From positions 3,224,001 to 3,288,000 of the forward strand of contig NZ_CP080096.1 of NCBI RefSeq assembly GCF_019428685.1: 64,000 nt of DNA. The letters run 5' to 3'. Positions 9,105-17,367 of this stretch are shown here, piece by piece. The position numbers and the translations under genes are program-made. This DNA comes from Paraburkholderia edwinii. GTDB taxonomy: Bacteria; Pseudomonadota; Gammaproteobacteria; Burkholderiales; Burkholderiaceae. The stretch's first letter is position 1. Each line of letters begins with the position of its first letter. Under the pieces are notes generated by a model. It was not told the DNA's origin. It saw nothing but the letters and a program-made list of their open reading frames with translations, and ran no database searches.

Positions 9105-9494
9105 CTATTTCACATCGAACGTATAGTCGCCGTGCGTGCGATGCCCATCGGACGCGACCGCGACCCAATGCACGGTGTACTGTCCGGCCGCGAGCTCGGA
9201 CAGGGGCACGCTGATCACATCGCGCGCCTTCGCGTCGATGCTCGCCTTGCTGGTCGTTACCGGCTTGCCCGCCGCGTCGGTGACCGTCAGCGACGAGAAT
9301 GCGGGCTCGAGCGGACCGTTGAATGTGATTCTGACTTGCGCCGGCGCGGACACCGTTGCGCCCGATGCCGGTTCCTGTTGCGACGGGAATACGTGTGCGA
9401 ATGCCGTCTGCGTGGTGAGCAGCACCGAGGCGCACAGCGCGGAGACGGTCATACGCTTGCGCGCGGTGTTGAATTCTTTCGTTTTCCAGAACAT
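9105..9494 (-). CDS. copC: CopC-domain copper resistance protein
   Basis: This 129-residue protein has a Sec signal peptide (residues 1-33, ending TAFA) and then a CopC immunoglobulin-like domain, which binds copper in the periplasm. The mature protein begins with HVFPSQQEPASGA, whose N-terminal histidine is the usual Cu(II) ligand. A second histidine group, WVAVASDGHRTHGDYTF, sits near the C-terminus as in CopC. No copD or pco genes are adjacent, so it may act as a stand-alone copper buffer. An alternative start at 9452 would shorten the signal peptide; neither start has a strong ribosome-binding site. Confidence 0.88.
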   Translation of the reverse strand: MFWKTKEFNTARKRMTVSALCASVLLTTQTAFAHVFPSQQEPASGATVSAPAQVRITFNGPLEPAFSSLTVTDAAGKPVTTSKASIDAKARDVISVPLSELAAGQYTVHWVAVASDGHRTHGDYTFDVK

Positions 9495-9625
9495 GAGACT
9501 TCGTCGCGGTTACAGTGGATGCGTCATCGCATCGACAAACGGTCGATGCGCCGGTGGCAGGTTCGACACGGCGCGGCCGCTGAATGTTTCAAATGCGGTT
9601 TCGAATGCGGCTTCAACATGCGATT

Positions 9626-10654
9626 TCAGCCCCGCTTCAGGCGCTCGATCAGGGCGATACCTGCCGCCGGATTGCGTTCCTTGAAACCGCTGATCACGTA
9701 CAGAAACACATCGCGCGGGCTCTTGCCGGCAGTGCCCGGCTTCGCGACGGTTTCGAGGCCCGCCGGCTGACCGCCTGACGCCCATGTTTGCATCCGCGCG
9801 GTCCAGAGATCGAGTGCGTCGTCATCGTAGCCGCGTTCGGATGCATCGGATGTGCCCATGATGCGTGCGTAGACGAACGGCGCGGTGACATCGGCGATCT
9901 GCAGGTATTTCGAATCGCCTGCCATCACGATCGCCACGCCATGCTTGCGTGCAAGCGCGACAAAGGCTTCGTTGCGAAAGCTCTCGTGCCGCACTTCGAC
10001 TGCATGACGCAGTGCGCGGCCGCCGGCCTCTTTCGGCAGCAGCGATAGAAATGCGTCGAAGTCCTGCTCATCGAACTGCTTGGTCGGCGCGAACTGCCAG
10101 TTGATCGGCCCGAGCTTGTGCTTCAGTTCGAGCACGCCGCTCGCGATAAAACGCTTGATCGACTCGCCCGCTTCCGCGAGGATGCGCCGATGCGTCGCAA
10201 AACGCGGCGCTTTCAGCGAGAAGACGAAATCGTCGGGCGTCTCGTCGTGCCACTTCGCGAACGATTCGGGCTTTTGCGATCCATAGAACGTCCCGTTGAT
10301 TTCGATCGTCGTGAGCTGGCGGCTCGCGTATTCGAGCTCGCGTTTCTGCGTGAGATCTTCCGGGTAGAAGATGCCGCGCCACGGGGCGAAGGTCCAACCG
10401 CCGATGCCGACGCGGATGTTGGGGGTAGTTGAAGCCACGGCGGTGGCGGCCGTAGCCGGGGCTTTTTGGGCGGGCGCTTTCTCAGCAGCCGGTGCCTTCG
10501 CGGCCGCCGCTTTCTTGACCGCTACCTTGGTGGCCGGCGCTTTCTTAGCCGCCACCCCCGCAGTACCTGCCGCGCCCGAAGCGCGTTTCGACGGCGCCTT
10601 CGTCGTAGCCGTCGTTGATTTCGCCGCCTTCGCGGCCGGTTTGCGCGCTGCCAT
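9626..10654 (-). CDS. DUF72 (YecE-like) protein with lysine/alanine-rich N-terminal tail
   Basis: This protein has 342 residues. From about residue 78 it is a normal DUF72 domain, a TIM-barrel of unknown activity: RVGIGGWTFAPWRGIFYP at the start, ASRQLTTIEINGTFYG, an EVRHESF motif and a DVFLYVISGFKERNP end. Residues 1-75 are a low-complexity tail made almost only of K, A, P and T, resembling bacterial histone H1-like tails, and may bind DNA or RNA. GGGGAG lies about 11 bases before the ATG. DUF72 proteins are usually about 250 residues, so the tail is an addition. Confidence 0.85.
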   Translation of the reverse strand: MAARKPAAKAAKSTTATTKAPSKRASGAAGTAGVAAKKAPATKVAVKKAAAAKAPAAEKAPAQKAPATAATAVASTTPNIRVGIGGWTFAPWRGIFYPEDLTQKRELEYASRQLTTIEINGTFYGSQKPESFAKWHDETPDDFVFSLKAPRFATHRRILAEAGESIKRFIASGVLELKHKLGPINWQFAPTKQFDEQDFDAFLSLLPKEAGGRALRHAVEVRHESFRNEAFVALARKHGVAIVMAGDSKYLQIADVTAPFVYARIMGTSDASERGYDDDALDLWTARMQTWASGGQPAGLETVAKPGTAGKSPRDVFLYVISGFKERNPAAGIALIERLKRG

Positions 10655-10717
10655 CGATGACGTCTCCCCTTACGCGTTCATATCGCTCCAGTGTAGCGAA
10701 TCGCGCGGGGCTGCGCG

Positions 10718-11572
10718 TCATCCTTCGCGCGCTAACCGGTACACCTCCGGCCGGCGATCGCGCAACACATGGTTGAACGCATTGAGTTGCCGATGCCGGC
10801 GCGCATCGGCAAGATTCACCTGCGCAACAAGAATCTCCTCGTCGGTCGCACTCGCGGGGCCGGCAACCGGCCAGCCGTGCGCGTCGACAATCACGCTGCA
10901 GCCGAGAAACGGCTGTCCCCGCTCGTTGCCCACGCGATCCGCGGCGGCGACGAACAACCCGTTCGAATGCGCTCCGCTCATCGCGAGCAGATTCGCCATG
11001 ACCGGCAAGCCCGCCGGTTGCGCCGGCATTGGCACCCAGTTGGTCGGCACGCACAGCATGTCCGCGCCGCCGTGCGCAGCGAGCCGGAAAACTTCGGGAA
11101 ACCAGATGTCGTAGCAGATCGCGCACGCGATGCGCCCATACGGCGTATGAAACACCGGCACGCCGAGATTGCCCGGCTCGAAGAACAGATTCTCGTCGCC
11201 CCACAAATGCAGCTTGCGGTAATTGCCAAGCACGCCCTGCGGCCCAATGATCGCCGCCGAGTTATAGAGCACGTCGCCGTCGCGTTCCGTATAGCCGGCG
11301 ACGAGTGTCACGCTCAACCGCGCGGCAAGGGCTGCCCACGCGCGTATCGTCTCACCGTGTCCGATCGTCTCGGACAGCGCAAATGCTTCCTCGCGCGTCT
11401 CGAACACGTAGCCTGAGTTGCATAGCTCCGGCAGCACGATCAGACGCGCGCCGCGTGCATCGGCTTCTTCGATCAACGCAATCGTGCGCGCAACGTTGCG
11501 CGCCTTCGCGCCGACTTCCGGCTCCATCTGGATGCAGGCGACGCCCAGCTTGCTTTCATTCCCTGTGCTCAT
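10718..11572 (-). CDS. Carbon-nitrogen hydrolase (nitrilase superfamily)
   Basis: This 284-residue enzyme has the complete nitrilase-fold triad: glutamate in IVLPELCNSGY (about residue 49), lysine in GNYRKLHLWGDE (about 119) and cysteine in ACAICYDIWFPEVFR (about 153). It would hydrolyse an amide or carbamoyl C-N bond to release ammonia. The sequence is closer to amidase and N-carbamoyl-type branches than to true nitrilases, but the substrate cannot be read from sequence. It is the last gene of the transporter-amidase operon and overlaps the amidase stop by 4 bp, so the two probably act in sequence on one imported compound. Confidence 0.85.
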   Translation of the reverse strand: MSTGNESKLGVACIQMEPEVGAKARNVARTIALIEEADARGARLIVLPELCNSGYVFETREEAFALSETIGHGETIRAWAALAARLSVTLVAGYTERDGDVLYNSAAIIGPQGVLGNYRKLHLWGDENLFFEPGNLGVPVFHTPYGRIACAICYDIWFPEVFRLAAHGGADMLCVPTNWVPMPAQPAGLPVMANLLAMSGAHSNGLFVAAADRVGNERGQPFLGCSVIVDAHGWPVAGPASATDEEILVAQVNLADARRHRQLNAFNHVLRDRRPEVYRLAREG

Positions 11573-12972
11573 TGAGCGATACTCCTCGCGATCGGCGCGC
11601 GCATCGCATGCCAGCGATGCACGTTTTCATAGGCTTGCGCCACGCGCAGCACAGTCGCTTCGTCGAACGGCTTGCCGACGACCTGCAGGCCGACCGGCAA
11701 TTCGCGCGCATCGAAACCGCATGGCAGAGACAGGGCCGGCAAGCCGGTCAGATTGAATGGATACGTGAGCCGCCACGACGCCGCCAGCGGGCTTTCCTCG
11801 AGTCCGCCGGTGATCACCGACGCCTGGCCGCGATGCCATGCGGTCACCGGCGATGTCGGCGTCACGATCGCATCGACGCGTTCGAACACCGCGTTGAAAT
11901 CCTCGATCAGCAGTGTGCGCAGCTGCTCGGCTTTCAGGTAATCCGCTGCCGTCACCATGCGGCCGATCTCGATGAGCGTGCGCACGTCGTCGTTCATCGT
12001 GGCTGTTGCGCCCTGTTGCAGGCCGCGGTCGTGATATGCACTCGACGATGCGAGCTCGATCGCGTAGATCGCGCCGAGGCCGTATTGCAGATTCGGCACG
12101 TCGAAATCGACGATTTGCGCGCCGAGCGCGGCCAGATCGGCGATCGCCTGTTCGACGCGCGCTTCGACGTCGACTTCATTCGCGCCGGAAAAGTGATTGC
12201 GGCACACGCCGATGCGCAAGCCCGCGACGCCCGCATCGAGCTGGGCGGTGAAGTCGGGCACAGGCATGTCGGCGCTGCCCGCGTCGCGCGCGTCGAAGCC
12301 GGCCAGCACGTTGAGCATCAACGCGGCGTCGCGCACCGACAAGGTCAGCGGCCCCGCATGATCGAGCGACCAGCTATGCGGCACGATGCCCGCGCGGCTC
12401 ACGCGACCGAACGTCGGCTTGAGGCCGACCACGCCGCACAGGCTCGCCGGAATGCGGATCGAGCCGCCGGTATCCGAGCCGAGCGCGCCGCACGCGAGGC
12501 CTGCCGCGAGCGCCGCGCCGGACCCGCCGCTCGAGCCGCCGGGAATGCGCGACAGGTCCCATGGATTGCACGTCGGCGGCGTCTCGGTGCCCCATGCGAA
12601 CTCGTGCGTGCGGGTCTTGCCGATCAGCACCGCGCCCGCCGCGCGCAGGCGCGCGACCGCCGCCGAGTCCGCGTTGGGGAACGCATAGCCGGGCGCGCGG
12701 CTGCCCGCGGTGGTCGGCATATCGGCCGTCAGGTAGTTATCCTTGACGGCGATCGGCACGCCATGCAGCGGTCCGCGCCGCTCGCCGCGCGCGATTTCCT
12801 CCGCACAGCGTTCGGCGTCCGCCCGGACCCGCGGGTTCAGGCATTCGTACGCGAGCACGTCGGCGTCGAGGGCTTCGATACTGGCGAGCAGCGTGTCGAT
12901 CACGTCGACCGGAGAGACGTCGCCATGCGCGATGCGCGCGGCGAGTGAAGTCAGATCGTCGACGTCGCTCAT
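11569..12972 (-). CDS. Amidase-signature family amidase
   Basis: This 467-residue protein has the Ser-cisSer-Lys machinery of the amidase-signature family. The lysine is in PIAVKDNYLTA (about residue 76), the cis-serine in the glycine/serine stretch PGGSSGGSGAALAAG (about 150), and the nucleophilic serine in SDTGGSIRIPASLCG (about 174). It would hydrolyse an amide, possibly one freed or imported by the linked transporter. It is not likely to be GatA, since no gatB or gatC is near. Overlaps of 4 bp with the DUF1028 gene upstream and the nitrilase-family gene downstream place it in one transcript. Confidence 0.88.
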   Translation of the reverse strand: MSDVDDLTSLAARIAHGDVSPVDVIDTLLASIEALDADVLAYECLNPRVRADAERCAEEIARGERRGPLHGVPIAVKDNYLTADMPTTAGSRAPGYAFPNADSAAVARLRAAGAVLIGKTRTHEFAWGTETPPTCNPWDLSRIPGGSSGGSGAALAAGLACGALGSDTGGSIRIPASLCGVVGLKPTFGRVSRAGIVPHSWSLDHAGPLTLSVRDAALMLNVLAGFDARDAGSADMPVPDFTAQLDAGVAGLRIGVCRNHFSGANEVDVEARVEQAIADLAALGAQIVDFDVPNLQYGLGAIYAIELASSSAYHDRGLQQGATATMNDDVRTLIEIGRMVTAADYLKAEQLRTLLIEDFNAVFERVDAIVTPTSPVTAWHRGQASVITGGLEESPLAASWRLTYPFNLTGLPALSLPCGFDARELPVGLQVVGKPFDEATVLRVAQAYENVHRWHAMRAPIARSIAQ

Positions 12973-13958
12973 GGGCGCTCCCCGGCGACGCGGTCGGCTG
13001 TGTGCTCTGCTGTGCGCTCGGTCATGCGCTCAGTGGTGCGCTCGGTTGCGTGATAAACGCGCGTCATATCGAACACGATCGCCGGATGACGCTCCGACAA
13101 ATCGAGCGTGCGCAGCTTGTCGATCTCCGTGAGTATCGTTCGGTACACAGACAGATTGTGTGCAATGCGATCGTCCGCAAACTCGACGCCGATCCAGCGC
13201 GCGAGTTCATCGATGCGTTCATCGGCCGTGCCGCGCGCCCGCTGCGTCGCTCCCGGGCGGGACGGCGGCGGCGTCAGCAACATACGCGTGACCGCGGGTG
13301 GCGGCGCACGACCCGGGTCGTCGCGCGTCGGCATGCCTTCGACGAATGGCGTCACCTGGCGCCGCGCGAGTTCGAATACGCGCCGCAGTTCGGCCACAGG
13401 GTTTTCATGTTCGTCGACGCGCACATCGACCCATGCGTACGCTTCGTCGCGCATGACCTTGAGCGCGGCGGATTGCCGGCCGCGCATATCGCCGCCCGCA
13501 GCCTGCCCGGCTTCGAGCGCCTGCATCAGACGTTCTTCGAGCGCGAGATCGGGTGTCGCCTCGAACGCGGCCTGCATCGCATCGAGCGTCGCGGCGCCGA
13601 CCAGCATGTTGCCCTGAACCGAATACGTGGCGCCGGTGCGCTGCCCGGCCCAGCCCGTGCATTGCGCACCGGTCCATGCGGCGCCGTGCCCGCGCTCGCC
13701 GATCACGCCGATCTGCCGCAAATCCGCAGCCGGGTCGCCGCCCAGCGCCTGCGCGAGCGCGCTCTCCGCATCGGCGCCGCGCTCGAGCAGTTCGAGCACG
13801 TCGAGTGCGAGATACGGATTGACCCACGATTGCGTGGACACCGCGCCAACGCCCGCGCGTACATAGATGCACATCGCACCCACGGCCGGCACCGCGGTAC
13901 TGACAGCCACGCCGAGCGCGCCGCTGGCCGGGCAGCGCGCGACAATCGAAAAAGTCAT
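12969..13958 (-). CDS. DUF1028 (Ntn-hydrolase-like) protein
   Basis: This 329-residue protein matches DUF1028: TFSIVARCPASGALGVAVST at the start, then AVPAVGAMCIY, ATYSVQGNMLVG and a C-terminal putative peptidoglycan-binding extension. The family has an Ntn-hydrolase fold. Removal of Met1 would expose Thr2 as an N-terminal nucleophile, which suggests another amide-bond hydrolase; that step is inference. It lies between the ATP-binding subunit (18 bp away) and the amidase (4-bp overlap), so the operon would encode three unrelated candidate amidohydrolases beside one transporter. The last 25 residues are rich in T, E and R repeats (TERTTERMTERT-like), which look like an expanded tail. Confidence 0.85.
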   Translation of the reverse strand: MTFSIVARCPASGALGVAVSTAVPAVGAMCIYVRAGVGAVSTQSWVNPYLALDVLELLERGADAESALAQALGGDPAADLRQIGVIGERGHGAAWTGAQCTGWAGQRTGATYSVQGNMLVGAATLDAMQAAFEATPDLALEERLMQALEAGQAAGGDMRGRQSAALKVMRDEAYAWVDVRVDEHENPVAELRRVFELARRQVTPFVEGMPTRDDPGRAPPPAVTRMLLTPPPSRPGATQRARGTADERIDELARWIGVEFADDRIAHNLSVYRTILTEIDKLRTLDLSERHPAIVFDMTRVYHATERTTERMTERTAEHTADRVAGERP

Positions 13959-13976
13959 GAAAAACGGTCTCCGTGG

Positions 13977-14687
13977 CTAGAGCGATAAAAAGCGCGCAAC
14001 GGTTTCTTGAGCTGCCGGATCCGCTGTCGAACCCACAGCCGGAATCTCGCCGAGTTCGAGCACCGCATAGCGATTCGCGACAGCAAACGCAAAGTGAACG
14101 TGCTGTTCGACGAGCAGCATCGATGTACCGGAACGGTCGCGCTCGCGCGTCAGAATGCCGACCAGCCGTTCGATTACCGATGGCTGCATGCCCTCGGTGA
14201 TTTCATCGATCAGGATCAGCTTCGGCTGGCGGATCAACGCGCGCGCGACGAGCAGCATTTTCTGCTCGCCGCCCGACAGGGTGCCCGCCTTCTGCCGCAA
14301 ACGCTGCTTCAGAAACGGGAACAGGTCGTCGATACGCGCGAAAAGCGGCTTGAAATCGCGGTCGCGCGCGAGCGCGAGCTTCAGGTTCTCTTCGACGGAC
14401 AGGTCCTGAAACAGCGCCTGTTCCTGCGGAATGTAAGCGACGTCGCGCCGCGCGATCCGGTTCGGCGGCAGGCCGGCGATGCGCTCGCCGAACAGCGTGA
14501 TGTCGCCGCTTTTCGGGCGGATATAGCCCATCAGCGTTTTCAGCAGCGTCGATTTGCCCATGCCGTTCTTGCCCATGATCGCGACCACTTCGCCGCGCGC
14601 GAGCGTGAGATCGATGCCCTTGAGCACCATCGCTTCGCCGTAGCCGCTTTGCAGCGCGCCGATATCGACTGCAGACGATGTGCTCAT
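13977..14687 (-). CDS. Branched-chain amino acid/urea-type ABC transporter ATP-binding protein (LivF/UrtE-like)
   Basis: This 236-residue ATPase has Walker A GKNGMGKST (about residue 36), Q-loop IPQEQALF, signature LSGGEQKM (about 137), Walker B LILIDEIT and an H-loop in VEQHVHF. Length and order fit LivF/UrtE, the second ATPase of the hydrophobic/polar amino-acid and urea uptake class. The ATG at 14687 overlaps the fused permease-ATPase stop by 4 bp and has a GGAGGG-type site upstream. It energises uptake together with the ATPase half of the preceding protein. Confidence 0.9.
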   Translation of the reverse strand: MSTSSAVDIGALQSGYGEAMVLKGIDLTLARGEVVAIMGKNGMGKSTLLKTLMGYIRPKSGDITLFGERIAGLPPNRIARRDVAYIPQEQALFQDLSVEENLKLALARDRDFKPLFARIDDLFPFLKQRLRQKAGTLSGGEQKMLLVARALIRQPKLILIDEITEGMQPSVIERLVGILTRERDRSGTSMLLVEQHVHFAFAVANRYAVLELGEIPAVGSTADPAAQETVARFLSL

Positions 14688-16519
14688 GCCCCGCCCTCCG
14701 TGCCGGCCGTTCCGGTGTGCGATTCGCCCGCATACACGGCGCGCACGAGGTCCGAGTTCACCACTTCGTCGACACCGCCATCCATCACGATGCGCCCCTG
14801 ATGCAGCACGACGATGCGCGAGCTGATCTGCCGCACGAAATCGAGGTCGTGCTCGACCAGCAGCAGGCACATCCGGTAGCGCGTCGCGAGCGAGACGAAG
14901 ATCGAGCCGATCTGCGTGCGCTCCTGCTTCGTGAGGCCCGCGGTCGGTTCGTCGAGCAGCACTGTGCGCGGTTCGAGCGCGAGCACCATCGCGAGTTCGA
15001 GCGCCTGTTTCTGGCCGTGCGACAGATAGCGGCACTGCTGCTCCGGGATGCGATCGAGGCCCGTGAGACGCAGCACGTCGAGCGCCGGCTGCGGCAATTC
15101 GAGCGTCGTTGAACGTTGCCATCTCGACGGCCGCGCGACGCGATAGCGTGCGATACGCAATGCTTCTGCCACGCTCAACGAATCGAATACGGTCGCAGTC
15201 TGGAATTTGCGTCCGACGCCAAGCGCCACGCAATCATAGGGCGCAAGCCGCCGGATCTCGGCGCCGCCGATTTCGACGGTGCCGCCGGAACGCTGCGCGC
15301 CATCGGCGATGCAGCGCATCAGCGTGCTTTTGCCCGCGCCGTTCGGTCCGATCAGACTCAGCAGTTCGCCGGCATGCGCATCGAAGCTGATGCCGTCGAG
15401 CACCTTGAGACTGCCGAAATGCTTGTGTATGCCGCGCAGCGACAGCGCCGGACGCGCCGTTCCCCCGGTCGCGTCGTCGCGCTCGCGCGCAGGCGCCGCG
15501 ACAAACGTCACGGCGACCGGCGCGGGGCCTTTACGACGCGGCAGCATGCCGCGCACGCCATCGGCGACCAGCGGCGCGAGCCCGCGCGGCATCGCGACGA
15601 TCACCACGACGAACGCGATGCCGATCAGCAGCGTCCAGATATACGGCAGATCGCCGCTCAGATACGCGCTGCCCGTATCGATCAGCAGCGCGCCGACAAT
15701 CGGGCCCAGCAGCGAACCGCGTCCGCCGAGCGCGACCCAGATCACGAGTTCGGTACCGAATACGAAGCCTGCATACTCGGGCGCGACCACCATCTGCACG
15801 CATGCGAACAGGAAACCCGCGAAGGCGGCAACGAGCGCGCAGGTGTCCATCAGTCGCGCCTTGTAGCGCGACACGTCGATGCCCAGATACTCGCAGCGCG
15901 ACTCGTTCTCGCGGATCGCGACGAGCAGCCGGCCCGCGTCGCTGCGTACGAAAAGCCACGCGATCACCGCCAGCACCGTAAGAAAGGCGCCTGCAATAAA
16001 GAACCACGCTTCGAGCGGCAGATCGATACTGTCGAAGCCCGACAGCCCGCTGCTCGAGCCGGTGAATTCACCGCCCGAATAGATCGCCTGCACGAGCACG
16101 ATCGGCAACACGAGCGTGACGACCGACGCATACAGCGGCGATGCGCCGTGATAGAACGCGAGCCAGCCGATCGCGCGCGACACAAGCCACGCGGCGGCAA
16201 GCCCTGCGGCAAGCGCGCCGGCTGCGAGCAGCGGCGAATAGCCGGCGTGCACGAACACGAGCCCTGCCGCATAGGCGCCAATGCCGAAGAACGCCGACTG
16301 TCCGAAAGTCAGGATCCCTGTGTAACCCCACAACAGGTCGACAGTCAACGCGAGCGCCGCATACAGAAACGAGCGGATCAGGTTGTTGACAAGAAAAGTA
16401 GGCAGTATGACGCTGCCCACCGCCAGCACCGCGAGCGCGGCCACGCCCACGACGAGCGGCATGCGCCACGGCCGCGCAACCGGCACGCGCAACGGCATGG
16501 TCGAAACAGGATCAGCCAC
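14684..16519 (-). CDS. Fused ABC permease-ATPase (LivM-LivG/UrtC-UrtD fusion)
   Basis: This 611-residue protein is a natural fusion. Residues 1-330 are a LivM/UrtC permease with about ten helices, including GILTFGQSAFFGIGAY. A linker rich in R, A and P follows, and from about 365 there is a LivG/UrtD ATPase. The ATPase has Walker A GPNGAGKST, signature YLSHGQKQ (a variant of LSGGQ), Walker B TVLLDEPTAGL and H-loop VEHDLDF. The YLSHGQKQ form is typical of UrtD. I chose the GTG at 16519, which has GGAGGG 8 bases upstream; a TTG at 16525 is too close to that site. The gene overlaps the LivH-like gene by 8 bp. There is no sign of a frameshift joining two genes. Confidence 0.9.
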   Translation of the reverse strand: MADPVSTMPLRVPVARPWRMPLVVGVAALAVLAVGSVILPTFLVNNLIRSFLYAALALTVDLLWGYTGILTFGQSAFFGIGAYAAGLVFVHAGYSPLLAAGALAAGLAAAWLVSRAIGWLAFYHGASPLYASVVTLVLPIVLVQAIYSGGEFTGSSSGLSGFDSIDLPLEAWFFIAGAFLTVLAVIAWLFVRSDAGRLLVAIRENESRCEYLGIDVSRYKARLMDTCALVAAFAGFLFACVQMVVAPEYAGFVFGTELVIWVALGGRGSLLGPIVGALLIDTGSAYLSGDLPYIWTLLIGIAFVVVIVAMPRGLAPLVADGVRGMLPRRKGPAPVAVTFVAAPARERDDATGGTARPALSLRGIHKHFGSLKVLDGISFDAHAGELLSLIGPNGAGKSTLMRCIADGAQRSGGTVEIGGAEIRRLAPYDCVALGVGRKFQTATVFDSLSVAEALRIARYRVARPSRWQRSTTLELPQPALDVLRLTGLDRIPEQQCRYLSHGQKQALELAMVLALEPRTVLLDEPTAGLTKQERTQIGSIFVSLATRYRMCLLLVEHDLDFVRQISSRIVVLHQGRIVMDGGVDEVVNSDLVRAVYAGESHTGTAGTEGGA

Positions 16520-17348
16520 GAGCAAAGCCCTCCGGCCGGATACGCAGCAGCAACGCGGCGAGCACCGCGATCGTCAGTCCGCCGAGCACCGGATTGACGA
16601 ATGTGCTGACGAGCACCTGCGCGCCGCCGAGCACCGTGCTTGCCACCGCAAGATTGACGAGCGACGCGCCCGCGACCAGCACGAGCATGAAGGCGCCGAC
16701 CACCCACGCGACACCCATATTCGGATCGACGCTCGCAAGCGGCGTGATCAGACAGCCGGCCAGCGAAGCGAGCGCCGCGCCGGTGCAGAACGTGATGAAA
16801 CGCACGCGCGCGCTGCTGATGCCGAGACCGCGCGCGAGCGCTTCGTTCATGATGACCGCGCGGGTTTGCAGACCGAGGCGCGTACCGTTGAGCAGCCAGC
16901 CGAGCGCCAGCGCGATGATCAATGCGACGCCGACGAGGACGAGCCGGTACGCCGAATACTGCGCGCCGAGCCAGTGAACCGCACCGCTCAGCGGGCTCGC
17001 GACCATCTGCACGCCGCGTCCGAACGCGAGCGTGATCAACTGGCCGACGATAATGCCGAGGCCCCATGTCGCCAGAATCGCATCGAGCGGACGCGCATAG
17101 AGCGGCCGCACGATAAAGCGTTCGACCGCCATGCCGAGCACGAAGCCGATCGCCAGCGAACACGGAATGCTCCACCACCAGCCGAGCCCCGCCTGCGCGA
17201 CGATCACACTCGCATAACCGCCCGTCGTCAGGAATGCGCCGTGCGAGAAGTTGATGATTTTCATCACGCCGAAGACGAGCAGCAATCCGGTCGATACGAT
17301 AAACAGGATCGCTGCGGTCGTGACGATATCGAGGCCCAGATTCAGCAT
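16512..17348 (-). CDS. ABC transporter permease (LivH/UrtB-like)
   Basis: This 278-residue membrane protein has eight or so helices and the LivH/UrtB signature GVMKIINFSHGAFLTTGGY at about residue 25. It pairs with the LivM-type half of the next protein to form the membrane pore. The ATG at 17348 has GAGG 8 bases upstream; an upstream in-frame start would add 15 residues with no ribosome-binding site. It lies 19 bp after the binding-protein stop. Specificity lies mostly in the binding protein. Confidence 0.9.
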   Translation of the reverse strand: MLNLGLDIVTTAAILFIVSTGLLLVFGVMKIINFSHGAFLTTGGYASVIVAQAGLGWWWSIPCSLAIGFVLGMAVERFIVRPLYARPLDAILATWGLGIIVGQLITLAFGRGVQMVASPLSGAVHWLGAQYSAYRLVLVGVALIIALALGWLLNGTRLGLQTRAVIMNEALARGLGISSARVRFITFCTGAALASLAGCLITPLASVDPNMGVAWVVGAFMLVLVAGASLVNLAVASTVLGGAQVLVSTFVNPVLGGLTIAVLAALLLRIRPEGFARG

Positions 17349-17367
17349 CGCGGTCGCCTCGTTGCGC

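Noticed and set aside
11305..12948. 547-codon plus-strand frame opposite the amidase
   Set aside because: Antisense shadow with arginine-rich, domain-free translation.
15116..16597. 493-codon plus-strand frame opposite the fused transporter gene
   Set aside because: Shadow of a conserved ABC gene; arginine- and histidine-rich with no family features.
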